Source: Polyodon spathula | Lineage: Eukaryota; Chordata; Actinopteri; Acipenseriformes; Polyodontidae | Assembly (NCBI RefSeq): GCF_017654505.1 | Contig: NC_054537.1 | Coordinates: 67,128,645 to 67,192,644 of the forward strand | Direction: 5' to 3' | Length of the DNA: 64,000 bases | In this document: in pieces, positions 1 to 11,159 of the stretch | How the letters are laid out: every line of letters starts with the position of its first letter | Position numbering within the stretch: the first letter of the stretch is position 1 | The notes under the pieces: model-generated | Database searches by the model: none | What the model saw: the letters and a program-made list of their open reading frames with translations, nothing else | What the model was told of the DNA's origin: nothing | Made by a program: the position numbers and the translations under genes

Positions 1-487
1 AGGGGGGAGCACAAGCATCTAATGCTCTTGAAGGAGATATGTGCCTGGCTGCTGAACCGAGTGGGACCTCTCGGCGATCGACCTACTATGGGTCAGAGAT
101 GGAAAGCAGTGGGAAGACTGAGAACAACAGCATCACCCAGCATCCCTCCAAGACATCGCTGCCATGGTGTACAACTACCTGGCTGCAGAGATGGGGCCGT
201 GCTTATTCTAGCTTTACAAGCAGTTGGTACGTCCACGCCAGAGCACAGGGGTGAGCCGCACCAGTTTCCAGCAACTGAGGGAGAGTCACACCGGTCCCCA
301 ATGGCAGCATTTCCACTGCCAGGATTGCCCTGGCTGCAGGAGTCAGACTCTGTCTGCATTTCCACTTACAACATTCCTGCCTTTGGGCCCATTGAGGCCT
401 CAGTTCCTGGCCCAGAATTATGTCCCACACTTGGACTTTTGGGATTTTAAGGGATGGAGAGCATGAGGTCACAAGGGGGGAGATATA
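1..487 (+). mobile_element. 3' part of a gag-only LTR retroelement (internal region, partial)
   Basis: The window opens inside an element. An open stretch (22-450) ends with a tail like that of the retroelement at 31.1-34.9 kb: AAFPLPGLPWLQE here against [13 protein letters not shown] there, and FGPIEASVPGPELC here against a similar GPLEAS segment in another frame there. The two also share nucleotide sequence up to the polypurine run and the tata/TG LTR boundary (ggggggagatata here, aggagggggtata there). The tandem arrays of the other copy are absent from the part visible here. Orientation is opposite to LPCAT1. No protease or reverse transcriptase is visible. Confidence 0.55.
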
Positions 488-925
488 TGACAGAGTAACC
501 CCTGCCTCTGGGTTTATTTTGGGTTATTTTCTATAGTTTGGTTATGGTTACAGTATGTGGGCACGGAGAACTCACAATTACTGCCGGGGCCAGACTGAAT
601 GACTAGCGATCAAGTCCTGGCACAGCTGCTTAAAAGAGTCATGGTTCTCGCATTTGGGTTGGTGTTTTCAGAGGTGTAATGAAAGAGATCTGGAAATAGA
701 ATTAAAATATCAATTGTTACCCATGCTGGCTTTACACCTACATGCTACTTGTTGCTTTATTTACCTGTTTCTTTTGGCCCTCGTGCCTTTTCCTTTTGTC
801 TTAGTGTTTTTTTTGTTGTTCAACCTTTTTGTTTGTTTAATAAATCTGTGCACCAGCACATTCAACCACAGTACTGTGTCTCGGCTTTTCCTGGTCTGAC
901 GTCCCCTTCAGCCACCCTTTCCACA
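488..925 (+). repeat. 3' LTR of the left-edge retroelement
   Basis: It begins TGACAGAG directly after a polypurine run and contains AATAAA at about 839, followed by a GT/T-rich stretch as expected at an R/U5 region. The 3' edge near 925 (...ccctttcca) is estimated only from a TG...CA rule; the 5' LTR lies outside the window, so the boundary cannot be checked. Confidence 0.4.
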
Positions 926-1499
926 TATGTCCAACTACATTTGGTATATATTGTAACTTTAATGAATTACTATTTAATATTTGTTGTAATGGGTGCAAGA
1001 GATTATAAAATGAAAAGAACCGACTGCAAAACACAATCTAATATGATACAATGCAATCACTGGTTACACTTTTGATACAGAATTGTGCTAAACAAAGATG
1101 ATGCTTAATGTGATGACAGATAATATTACAGAGAGTGTCGAAGGGCTGGTAGACAGGCTTAATGTTATTAACTCACTGTCAAATTTTGAATGCTGTAGCA
1201 ATGAAATATTTCCCAAGGGTTTCCTGGATAACACAGAATGGGCTCGTTCTTCCTCAGGAATTGTCATCTGTTTGACACTAAGTAAAAAATACCTTAAAAG
1301 CAGAAGTGAATATTCATTACATTGTCGGTAGGGCTTAAAAAAGAAGCAAATAAGCACATATGTCATCAGGTTACCAGTGATGTGTTTGTGCAAAGGAAAA
1401 TGTTTAACATAATGTAAATCCAACCATGCCTAATAATTCCTCATCCAAACTCAAATTTGTAAGGGAGAATTTTTATTTGCATTTCAGTATCAGTTAATA
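926..1499. other. No gene seen
   Basis: AT-rich sequence between the left-edge LTR and the LINE. Short ORFs on both strands show no recognisable domain. Confidence 0.6.
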
Positions 1500-3141
1500 G
1501 ATAGATACCTGACAACATGCCCCACATGTCATCCAGTTCCTGTCCAGTTTTAAATAACTTTAGCATAACTGAGGCAGAAGTGTTAAAGGGACTAGGAGCT
1601 CTTAAAATAAACAAATCCCCTGGGCCGGATGAGATCCTCCCAGTAGTACTCAAAGAAATGAAAGAAGTAATTTACAAACCGCTAACCAAGATCATGCAGC
1701 AGTCTCTTGACACAGGGGTGGTACCGACAGACTGGAAAATTGCAAACGTAATACCGATCCACAAAAAGGGAAACAAAACTGAACCAGGTAACTACAGACC
1801 AGTAAGCCTGACTTCTATTATATGCAAACTTATGGAAACTATAATAAGATCCAAAATGGAAAATTACCTATATGGTAACAGGGTACTGGGAGACAGTCAA
1901 CATGGTTTTAGGAAAGGGAGATCGTGCCTAACTAACTTGCTTGATTTTTTTGAGGATGCAACATCGATAATGGATAATTGCAAAGCATATGACATGGTTT
2001 ATTTAGATTTCCAGAAAGCTTTTGACAAAGTCCCGCCCAAAAGATTAATTCTCAAACTGAACGCAGTTGGGATTCAAGGAAACACATGTACATGGATTAG
2101 GGAGTGGTTAACATGTAGAAAACAGAAAGTACTGATTAGAGGAAAAACCTCAGAATGGAGTGTGGTAACCAGCGGTGTACCACAGGGATCAGTATTAGGT
2201 CCTCTGCTATTCCTAATCTACATTAATGATTTAGATTCTGGTATAGTAAGCAAACTTGTTAAATTTGCAGACGACACAAAAGTAGGAGGAGTGGCAAACA
2301 TTGTTGCAGCAGCAAAGGTCATTCAAAATGATCTAGACAAGATTCAGAACTGGGCAGACACATGGCAAATGACATTTAATAGAGAAAAGTGTAAGGTACT
2401 GCACGCAGGAAATAAAAATGTACATTATAAATATCATATGGGAGATATTGAAATTGGAGAAGGAATCTATGAAAAAGACCTAGGAGTTTTTGTTGACTCA
2501 GAAATGTCTTCATCTAGACAATGTGGGGAAGCTATAAAAAAGGCTAACAAGATGCTCGGATACATTGTGAAAAGTGTTGAATTTAAATCAAGGGAAGTAA
2601 TGTTAAAACTGTACAATGCACTAGTAAGACCTCATCTTGAATATTGTGTTCAGTTCTGGTCACCTCGCTATAAAAAAAGATATTGCTGCTCTAGAAAGAG
2701 TGCAAAGAAGAGCGACCAGAATTATTCCAGGCTTAAAAGGCATGTCATATGCAGACAGGCTAAAAGAATTGAATCTGTTCAGTCTTGAACAAAGAAGACT
2801 ACGTGGCGACCTAATTCAAGCATTCAAAATTCTAAAAGGTATTGACAGTGTCGACCCAAGGGACTTTTTCAGCCTGAAAAAAGAAACAAGGACCAGGGGT
2901 CACAAATGGAGTTTAGAAAAAGGGGCATTCAGAACAGAAAATAGGAGACACTTTTTTACACAGAGAATTGTGAGGGTCTGGAATCAACTCCCCAGAAATG
3001 TTGTTGAAGCTGACACCCTGGGATCCTTCAAGAAGCTGCTTGATGAGATTTTGGGATCAATAAGCTACTAACAACCAAACGAGCAAGATGGGCCGAATGG
3101 CCTCCTCTCGTTTGTAAACTTTCTTATGTTCTTATGTTCTT
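1500..3141 (+). mobile_element. CR1-type non-LTR retrotransposon (LINE), 5'-truncated
   Basis: It contains most of a Jockey/CR1-clade reverse transcriptase with its C-terminal region, then a short 3' UTR ending in tandem ttcttatg units (about 3119-3141), as CR1 elements end in a repeated octamer instead of poly(A). The endonuclease domain and ORF1 are missing, the usual result of incomplete reverse transcription. The conserved 3' block reads cgagcaagatgggccgaatg and continues ctcctctcg. The 5' limit near 1500 is approximate. A poly(T) tract follows at 3147-3170. Confidence 0.85.
1517..3071 (+). pseudogene. CR1-type reverse transcriptase, frameshifted
   Basis: Residues are counted from the first Met. 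Conserved blocks are KINKSPGPDEI (motif 0/1), IPIHKKGNK..NYRPVSLTS, QHGFRKGRSC, VYLDFQKAFDKVP (motif A), SGVPQGSVLGPLLFLIYIND (motif B) and F250-A-D-D253 (motif C active site). Reading is open to the block LVRPHLEYC.QFWSP, then breaks at the A-run about 2670-2677: the remainder (ALERVQRRATRIIPGLKG ... NQLPRN) continues in another frame to a stop at 3071. One indel therefore inactivates an otherwise open copy, so the insertion is fairly young but dead. Confidence 0.9.
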
Positions 3142-3534
3142 ACCTTTTTTTTTTTTTTTTTTTTTTTTTTAAAGTCTTCCATTATTATACAACAAGCCCA
3201 AATAATGCAGGTGTCCACCTAGACTGTGTCACGAGAAGTCACAATTAGGTATATGTGGCAAAATACAAGCAAGTATGAGTTCTTATAAAGAGTTCAAAAG
3301 CAATAGCCAAATATAACTTCATGTACTGTATTACCACAAAGAAATCAATAAAAAATGTTTTATCCCTATTTTTGTTCCCTGACTGAAATAGCACCAGCAG
3401 GATATCAAAACATATCTCTATAGTACTAGTACTGTTGGATAAACATAACTGGCAAGGAAAATAAATGCATACACAGAACTGTACAGTACCCACAATATTG
3501 CTCCTCTTCGATGTCATCAGTGTACAGTCTGTGT

Positions 3535-3568
<34 letters not shown>

Positions 3569-4443
3569 GTGTAAATCAGGAAAGATGCAAATACGTGCTC
3601 CCGCTCACTTTTAATAAACAAAGATGCAAAATGTAAAACAAGAAGGCACACAAACCAAAATAAAGGTTTAAACAAAATACAAAAAAGTAGGCTGCGCAAT
3701 CACCTTCACTACTGACAAAAACACAGATCCAAAGACACAATAACAATACACGCACATGCACACACACACGTTTGATTATAGGGTTTCTGACGACTGAGCA
3801 TTGACTCTCACTATATTTTTATTTACTATTCCTAACTCCAGTCAAACAAAACTCCACACAGGGTGAAAATCAACAACAAACAAAATATTTGGGACTCTCC
3901 GTTTGTTTAAAAAAAAAAAAAAAAAAAAAAAAAACAATAATGACTGTTTAGTATCTGATTAAACACTATAAGGAATTGGCCTGTGTCCTCATAAGGTAGG
4001 TTTTGTCAGACTTTTTTGTCAGACCTTCCTTGTGGAGACGTTTTTTGACCCAGCCACACTATAAATCTGAACCCTAAAACAGCTGTGATGGAGTAGTATA
4101 GTAGTTTGAATTTCAATAAAGGCTTCATTGTTATTACGCCTGCGAATCTCTTTCTGAAGACATGTGAGCCTGTTCCCCATCTGGTACAGGTGATAATGCT
4201 GTCTCAGTAGGTAAGCAGCAGACAGAGGGAACGTTTCTATCAGACACTGCGCTCCACAACCTCAACTCTTCCCCATTCCTGAATTGCCTACAGTATAGTG
4301 TAGAAAACTCAACCCAACTGTTATAAAAATATGGCAATATGTATTATTTACTGATGATTAGTGCACCTTATAAACAGTTTCCCTCACTTGTTATTTTGTT
4401 CTGTTTTAGAGGGTGCTCTAAGCATCAATGAGTAATATTTGGA
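3142..4443. other. Non-coding, homopolymer-rich
   Basis: It contains poly(T) 3147-3170, an uninterrupted 31-bp G run (3535-3565) and poly(A) 3908-3934. The reading frames here are low-complexity shadows. No gene recognised. Confidence 0.6.
3535..3565. repeat. (G)31 homopolymer
   Basis: Thirty-one consecutive G residues on the plus strand. This is one of four G/C homopolymers longer than 20 bp in the window. Confidence 0.95.
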
Positions 4444-4990
4444 ATGGTTACATTGGAATTGTCGGTGGGTATTTCCTCTTCGTGCCATGCGGCTCTCTCT
4501 GCACCTGTGATAAATGGACAGTTAATGTACAACTGCTATTTTCATTTAATAATAGCCAATATGCTGATGAAACTGCAATTAATATTATCTGATGTTCCAG
4601 ATTCTTGTGCATCAACCCCAATGTTATCACTCTCAATAGCTCCTTCTATTGATGCAAGCAAATTGGGTATCATCGATGTAATAAGGCTGTATATCTGGGG
4701 CAAAGGGTGGTCAGCTGTTGGCGTTGCTTTGCAACAGCATTTCTGGTCTCCAGTTCAGCCTTTTCCACACATTTTTTTCAAATGTAATATTGTTCCTGGA
4801 CGCCTTTCAGGAAACATTGCATTAAATCTGGTTGCAATTTCACTCCAGATATTTGAGCATTGCAAAACCGCTGTGGTGTTTTCTATCCTACCATTTTGAT
4901 ATCCTTTTTTATGCACTCAACGAAATAAAGTTTCTGCTCTTTCGAGTAATTAAATTCTGTGTGAATGTCGTTTGTCGATGCTGAACTGAT
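4444..4990 (-). pseudogene. Myb/SANT-like domain fragment, decayed
   Basis: Read on the minus strand, frames broken by indels and stops give FNYSKEQKLYFVECIKK and then WSEIATRFNAMFPERRPGT. This resembles the Myb/SANT-like DNA-binding domain of the small second protein of PIF/Harbinger transposons and of MSANTD-type host genes. Plus-strand reading of the same stretch shows nothing. Too decayed to assign firmly. Confidence 0.35.
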
Positions 4991-5240
4991 AAGGCATACA
5001 TATGTAATTCACTACATTTTCACATCCCTGAGTGGGCGACTAGAGACGTATTTATTTTTTATTTATTTATTTTTTGAATAAATTGTATACGTAACACACT
5101 ACAGTACTTAGAGAACTGAAGCAGGTGGTTATTGACCAGGCTCGGCTCGCCCAACTGAAGGGGTGAGGGTCTGTGCTCAGAGGAAAGAGATTGCAGCAGC
5201 ACTGATTGGTAAGCCACCGGTATATTACTGCAGCTACCAA

Positions 5241-5462
5241 GACCAGGTCACTGGTGCAGGCTCTGCTACTGACCAGGTCACTGATACTGGCTCTGCTACA
5301 GACCAGGTCACTGGTACAGGCTCTGCTACCGGCCAGGTCACTGATACTGGCTCTGCTACAGACTGACTGACCAGGTCACTGATACTGGCTCTGCTACTGG
5401 CCAGGTCACTGGTACAGGCTCTGCTACCTGCCAGGTCACTGCTACAGGCTCTGTAACCAGGA
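5241..5462. repeat. 30-bp minisatellite, about 7 copies
   Basis: Units of the form gaccaggtcactggtacagg + ctctgctact repeat head to tail, with alternating ggtaca / gatact variants and one interrupted unit near 5364. In one plus-strand frame the unit reads DQVTGTGSAT. No longer gene surrounds it, so coding is doubtful. Confidence 0.9.
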
Positions 5463-7229
5463 CAAGTGGCATGCAGGTAGACCTGAAAAAGCTGCTGGCA
5501 ACTTCAAGCATGCACTACTAAACAGACAAGGGCTGCAGATTGTCTGCTATTAGAATTTCACTTTGCTCATTTCCTTAGAAATGTGTCATCTCTGCACTAC
5601 ACTGAGACATTGTAGTCCTGATTAAACTAAACAAAGTAATACATATCCCAGTAAGCAGATCTGTAGTTCTTGAGGGAGGGTTAAGGAAAGGCCATGTGTA
5701 CACGACAAATCAGTTGCATTCGCTCATTTTTTATTTTATTTTTTTTTTTACATATTTTCCTCGATACGGCAGCACCCTAGGTGAAAGGAAAATTTTATTC
5801 CAAGCGTCTTTTAAATCACTCATTGCAGATGTTAATAACCATTGAATGGTACTCCATTGTAAAGGGTAAGGAAAAGGCCGTTTTTTCTTATAAAAAATGG
5901 TTTAATTTAATACCTGTCAAAAAAAAACAAAAAAACAAAAAAAAACATTAAACTTAAAGAGAATAACAAGGACAATCACATCATCTACACAGCCCCAATA
6001 AATAGCCCGGTAAATCAGAAGTGCTTTCTAGTAGAATGCAAGGTCTAAATTAAATTCCTTGACAATATCTTCTTGTAGAGTTATTAATGTTTTTAAAAAA
6101 ATCTGACTTTCTTTTTTTTTTAGGGTTTTTTTTTGGCAGATGTGGTCGTTTTATATAGAAACTATAAATTATCAATGGCATGAGTAGAACCCGGTAACTT
6201 ATCACAAGATCCACTGTGTAGTTTCTATGGTCGTGGTCGTGTTAAAGATGGGGTCTGGAGGCCATTAGCTGAATTGTATCTGTGCTAAGAAAATCTGGTG
6301 GATTTTGCTGTTTCTCCAATGTATAGCATATTACATTTGGAACAGCAGATGATAAACATACAGTTTGTACTGTAGTTTGGTAGTCGAATGTATATAAAAA
6401 CAATAACCCATATACCTAATGGAAGTAGTGAGCAAGTTGCACTGATGAGAACAATGAACATCATTTAGGATATGGTCACTTTTCTTGTTAAGGATATATA
6501 AGAAATACAAATATAACAGAACACAAGTAGGAAATGAAAAGCAAAAGAAACATTTCAACATTCATGTTTGCGTCTTTTTATTATAGTCACATTGATAAGT
6601 TAAATCATAGCAGTCATGATGAAACAGTTCAAGGTAGCTGGAGCAAGGACTCCTTTTAAATACATCGGAAAAAAATACTGCATCAGAGTCTACCACACAA
6701 CAACCATCAGAAAGGCAAGTAAATCAATCTGTCACAATGAGTTTACAATGCATCTTTCTTCTTTAGCTCAGTGTAGGACACAGCAGCAAGCAGGCAACAG
6801 CAGAATAAATAAGATCTCACAGTTTTTATTACCCTTTTAAAAACAGCAAGAGAATGAAAGCTTGTTCCATGAGGTACTTAAAATAAAGACGACACAAATG
6901 TATACAAAACATCCGAAGGAGATGGATTTTATTTGAATGCACCTACATGTCAGATTGGGATATTTCTTTTGCCCATGGAGTCTCATAAGAATATAAAATC
7001 AGCTACAATGAAATACAGAAACGTTACGATTACCTGTCTTTATAGCGCAGATCTGGTCTCCATAGCAACTTGTGATTCACAGTTGATAACTGGCTAGCCA
7101 GTTCACAAGTCCCTGTTTCTGGTATTTATAAACAAGGAAAACTTATTCAAGAATGCAAATGGGAAAGAACCCACTCCAATATGCCCTCCAATGTAGTTTA
7201 TCCATCAGTGCAGAAAGTAGAAAGTACCA

Positions 7230-7281
7230 CCCCCCCCCCCCCCCCCCCCCAACCCCCACCCCAACCCCAACCCCAACCCCA
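7230..7281. repeat. (C)21 followed by an (AACCCC)n tract
   Basis: A 21-bp C run is followed by about five imperfect aacccc units. It is C-rich on one strand and potentially able to form G-quadruplex/i-motif structures. No telomere function is implied. Confidence 0.85.
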
Positions 7282-10200
7282 ACTACTATATGCATTATGT
7301 TTATTGTAATGCAAAACCTACAAGGACATCTTTCACTGGTACTAAATACCGCGTTCAAGACGATTAGTATTTCTGAAAGTCTTATAAAAAAATCACCAAA
7401 AAACCCCAAAACATTTATCTTAGGTCCTAAATAATAAGCTGCAAAAATATACAGAGCACAAGTTGTTGCCAAAATGCTCCTTAATGTTCCCTAGACCAAT
7501 TTATTGATTTACTTTTAAAGAAATTGTTTACTATTGGATTTCTGAACATACAACATTCCAATCCATATCCTTCTGAAACAAGAAATGACACAAATGATCA
7601 TATGTGCCAGCACAAATCAGTACTTAACATATCACTGCCTGGGAATCAAAAGGTGGCATTGGGTAGTTAAGACATTTACATTTTTATAAACGATTTAAAT
7701 GAATATGGTCAGTTATCAACAGTCACAATGACACAGGCTGACTTCAAACAGCAGAATGTGTTTCAATGTCATTCATCCTTTGACATTGAGCAAAAAAATA
7801 AAAAAATAAAAAAATAAAAAAAATAAAATAAACCTGGATCGCAATAACATCATCTTTCTTAGTGTCAGGCAAAAGTGAAGAAAACAAAAACTTCCCCTTG
7901 TTCCCTGCCTTGCATATTTTTCAAATGTTTTCTGGCATTTATAAAGCAGTTTTTGACTAAAAAGGTACAGAAAAGGGCATTTTTTATTACTGGATCACAC
8001 TGGAAACCCGTTGGACTTATTTTAAGATGCTGTTTAAAAAATCATGTACCATGAATAGGTTTCCCAGACCGGGTCTCACAAACATTTACCTTTGTAAACT
8101 GCTGTGTTGTTTTCCAGCTTGTGCAACTACACTGAAATCACATAGTGATTTGGTCTCCAGGACACCACACAAAAGCAAGTCTGCAGTTTGCAAAACATGG
8201 TCAGAAAACTGCCCAATGACAGCCATACTTTTTAGGGTTAAAATAATGAACTATAATGGAAACCACGGAATATCTTTACTTGTTCCAAGTCCACAATCTG
8301 ATATTGTTACTATTTTTCAAGGAAACAGAGTATAGCCATTGTATTGCAAGGGGAATGCTGGGTTAGATTGGAGAAACCAAATGTAAAAGACTAGGGGAAA
8401 AAAAAAAACAACTAAAAAACATTTAATTCTCTCACTTTGAATGGTGTTGATATGGAATGCCGCGAGTACATCTATGTTTATAATTTATTAAAGTGTTTGA
8501 ATACACCTATGTTTATAATTTAAAGTAATATAAAGTGTTTTTTTGGTTTTTGTTTTTTTTTGTATAGACTTACTAATACATAAATCACCATGTCTTGGCA
8601 CAGCTCCACTTGCTCGCGGAGTACAGATCAGAAGAGTACATGTATAACCATTCATTTATATGCATATTCACATAATGCCCTGTATACGGAATATCTGAAA
8701 TACAGTACATTCTGGGGGAGACATATCTTATAAGAAAGCAAAACAGAAGAAATGGAAAATAGTGTGTCTGCATTCTACAGTAAAAGTTTTGAGCCCACTA
8801 TCTGTTTACAGTATCCCACTTTGGTTCAACTTTGTGCAATCTACACATGCAACCATACTTTTTATGTATCCAAATTAGTATATACAATGGTTTGTTAATA
8901 AAAGTGAAAAACTTTTACCAAAAGATCAATGGTAGATGTTTTTTGGTGACTTTAATGTATCACTAAGATTTTCTGCACTTAAGATCTTATTGTTTTGCTC
9001 CAGAGAAACCCAAGGAGGAAGATACAAAATGAAGGGAGCTACCTGCAGAAAAGCTCAGCCACAAGCTATGTAGCAAGGATTTTCCGTTTTTTGGCTCTCC
9101 ATGGTAAACAAAACACCAAACTCCCCCAGAAATAATAATAATAATAAAAAACAAAAAAAACATAGCATTCTGAAGCAGAGCTTAAACAAGCTAACTGAAC
9201 AGTATATCCCACTGCCACATCTATTAAACAACTATGATAAAAGTACGGTCAATGTACTAAAAGGCAAAGTCATTTGGGCAAACTTTTTGGCAACCCTGAA
9301 CAAGCTTTGCCTTATACTTTCTAAACTTAAAAAAAGTTCTTTTCACAGGCTTCAAAGCAATGCTCCAAAGAACAATGAAGCACAAAGGTCACATTTATAA
9401 AGTTAGGAAACCATTTGGACGATAACTTTATTCTTTCGTGTTATAATAGCAAAAGAGAATGAAATTAACACTCTTTTAGATTTTATATATTAAAATAGGC
9501 TATTATATTTACAATAGTTTTTTTCTTAATGGTATTTTATTTGACTGATTTGATACTGTAACATCCATGTTTTCTAGAATATATATTTGGGTTTGGTTGT
9601 GTGCGGCTTGGTGTGTTGACTTTCTTATTCATCCATTTCCAAATAAGTTTTGACATGGCAGTGCTAAGCAAAGTGTTTCTCTGTAAATGTAAATAAACTA
9701 CCACTGTAACAATTTATTTTCGAGCTGATTGTACAGTAAGCTGGACAGGGCGTGGAATGTGAGAGTGTTTTAGAGAATTTGAACTGGAATCTTAATTCTT
9801 ACTTTAAGGCAAGAAGAACTTATGAAGTGGAGCAGGTCAACGTGATGTCATGCTGTTGACAAATGCAAATACCACATTCAGGCTGAGAAATCAATATGTA
9901 TGTCAACAAAATGTGATCCATGTAAACAATACACAAAAAAACCCAACATTGGCCAGATTTTGGTCTTTGCTCTTTTTTTTTTGGTCCACCGAGGATTTTA
10001 ATATCTGAAAGTTTCCTTCACATTAAGGTTAAAAGAATATAACTTCCAGTAGGGTTTAGCTTTAAAGCTTCACAGTTCAGCCAATTATCACATACAACCT
10101 GGTAAATGTGTATATATTGTATAGATATTAAATTGCATTTGTGTTTTTCTAATGTATGTTTGACCTACCTTTCTCTCTCCCCCATCTTAACCCTTTAATG

Positions 10201-10589
10201 TTTTCTTTTACTCTTCCATTTTTGATTCCCTGAGCTCCACTTTTGACTGGTACACTTTGAGTAAACAGCAAATCACCATTCCTGCCAGGCTGCTTGCTCA
10301 TGGAAATCTGACCAATCATGAGAACTAGTCAGTAACCAAAAACCACCAGTTCTAAAGGCCCTAAGCTGTTACACTATAGCGTGTGCTAGAAGGCCATTTT
10401 GTCAGACCCCTGTACATTATCCTAATACAGTTTGAAATTAGCATTTCAAAACAATCCTACGCAAACACTTTTTTGTTTTCAAAAGCTTCTTAAACTATAG
10501 TTACGCTAACACAAAAACAAACCTCTCACAAAATGAATACAACACTATAAATCACTAAACAAGGTGCACTAAACACAACAGGAGCTACA

Positions 10590-10610
10590 CCCCCCCCCCC
10601 CCCCCCCCCC
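10590..10610. repeat. (C)21 homopolymer
   Basis: Twenty-one uninterrupted C residues, about 360 bp past the LPCAT1 stop codon and so probably inside or near its 3' UTR. Confidence 0.9.
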
Positions 10611-10971
10611 AATTGACTTTTTTGTTTTAAAACATGCACAGTCTATACGTTACACTGTTCTTAAAACAAAACCAAAAAATAATAAGTGCTTGGTTTGCCT
10701 TAAGTGTACTTTTACAGATGAATCACATTTCCATTTTGTGGCTTTCAGATTCCTTTTTTAAATACCATTTGAACAAAAAAGAGAAAAAAATTATCCCAAG
10801 CGACAAAAAAAAACAATTAGGAAATTATAAATACAAGGGTGGGGGTGGGGGGGATTAGCATGTTCGCACAGTTAAGTTATTCCCACATATGTCTGACTGA
10901 CCATGTAGCACACTCTTGGCATTAGCCTTTTTACTCTCACCAGGAGAGGAGACAGGCACTTTTGTAACCAC

Positions 10972-11159
10972 TCAGTTAAGTTTCTTCCGCAGTGGCCTCC
11001 TTTCCTCTTCGTATTGACCTGCGGGGCTGAAGTCTGTGCAGAATCCATTTGCGATCTGGGCTGACGGGGTCTCTGCACTGCTTAGGAAACGTGTCTGGTC
11101 TGGGTAGAGGTACTCCTCTGCAAAGTCAGGGTTCTGTTCTGCAAAGTCATTGAAGTCAT
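10972..11159 (-). CDS. lpcat1: LPCAT1 exon 14: C-terminus and stop
   Basis: 188 bp of coding sequence: two bases completing Asp428, 61 codons, and TGA at 10974-10972. Acceptor ...ctgattgcag. It encodes [13 protein letters not shown], the [10 protein letters not shown] block and the basic tail RRPLRKKLN. The final KKLN fits a KKXX ER retrieval signal. The 3' UTR continues to lower coordinates; I could not decide its poly(A) site. Confidence 0.96.

Larger units (their letters stand above)
5463..10971. other. LPCAT1 3' UTR / downstream flank, no other gene recognised
   Basis: AT-rich sequence with simple repeats: (aaaat)n-like at 7793-7830, (C)21 at 7230-7250 followed by ccccaa units to about 7281, and (C)21 at 10590-10610. 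The segment nearest 10971 must hold the LPCAT1 3' UTR on the minus strand. Several AATAAA possibilities (tttatt on plus) exist and I cannot choose between them. Confidence 0.5.

Noticed and set aside
1..10971. SLC6A3, the mammalian neighbour of LPCAT1
   Set aside because: Looked for its N-terminal exons on the minus strand and found nothing resembling a neurotransmitter transporter.
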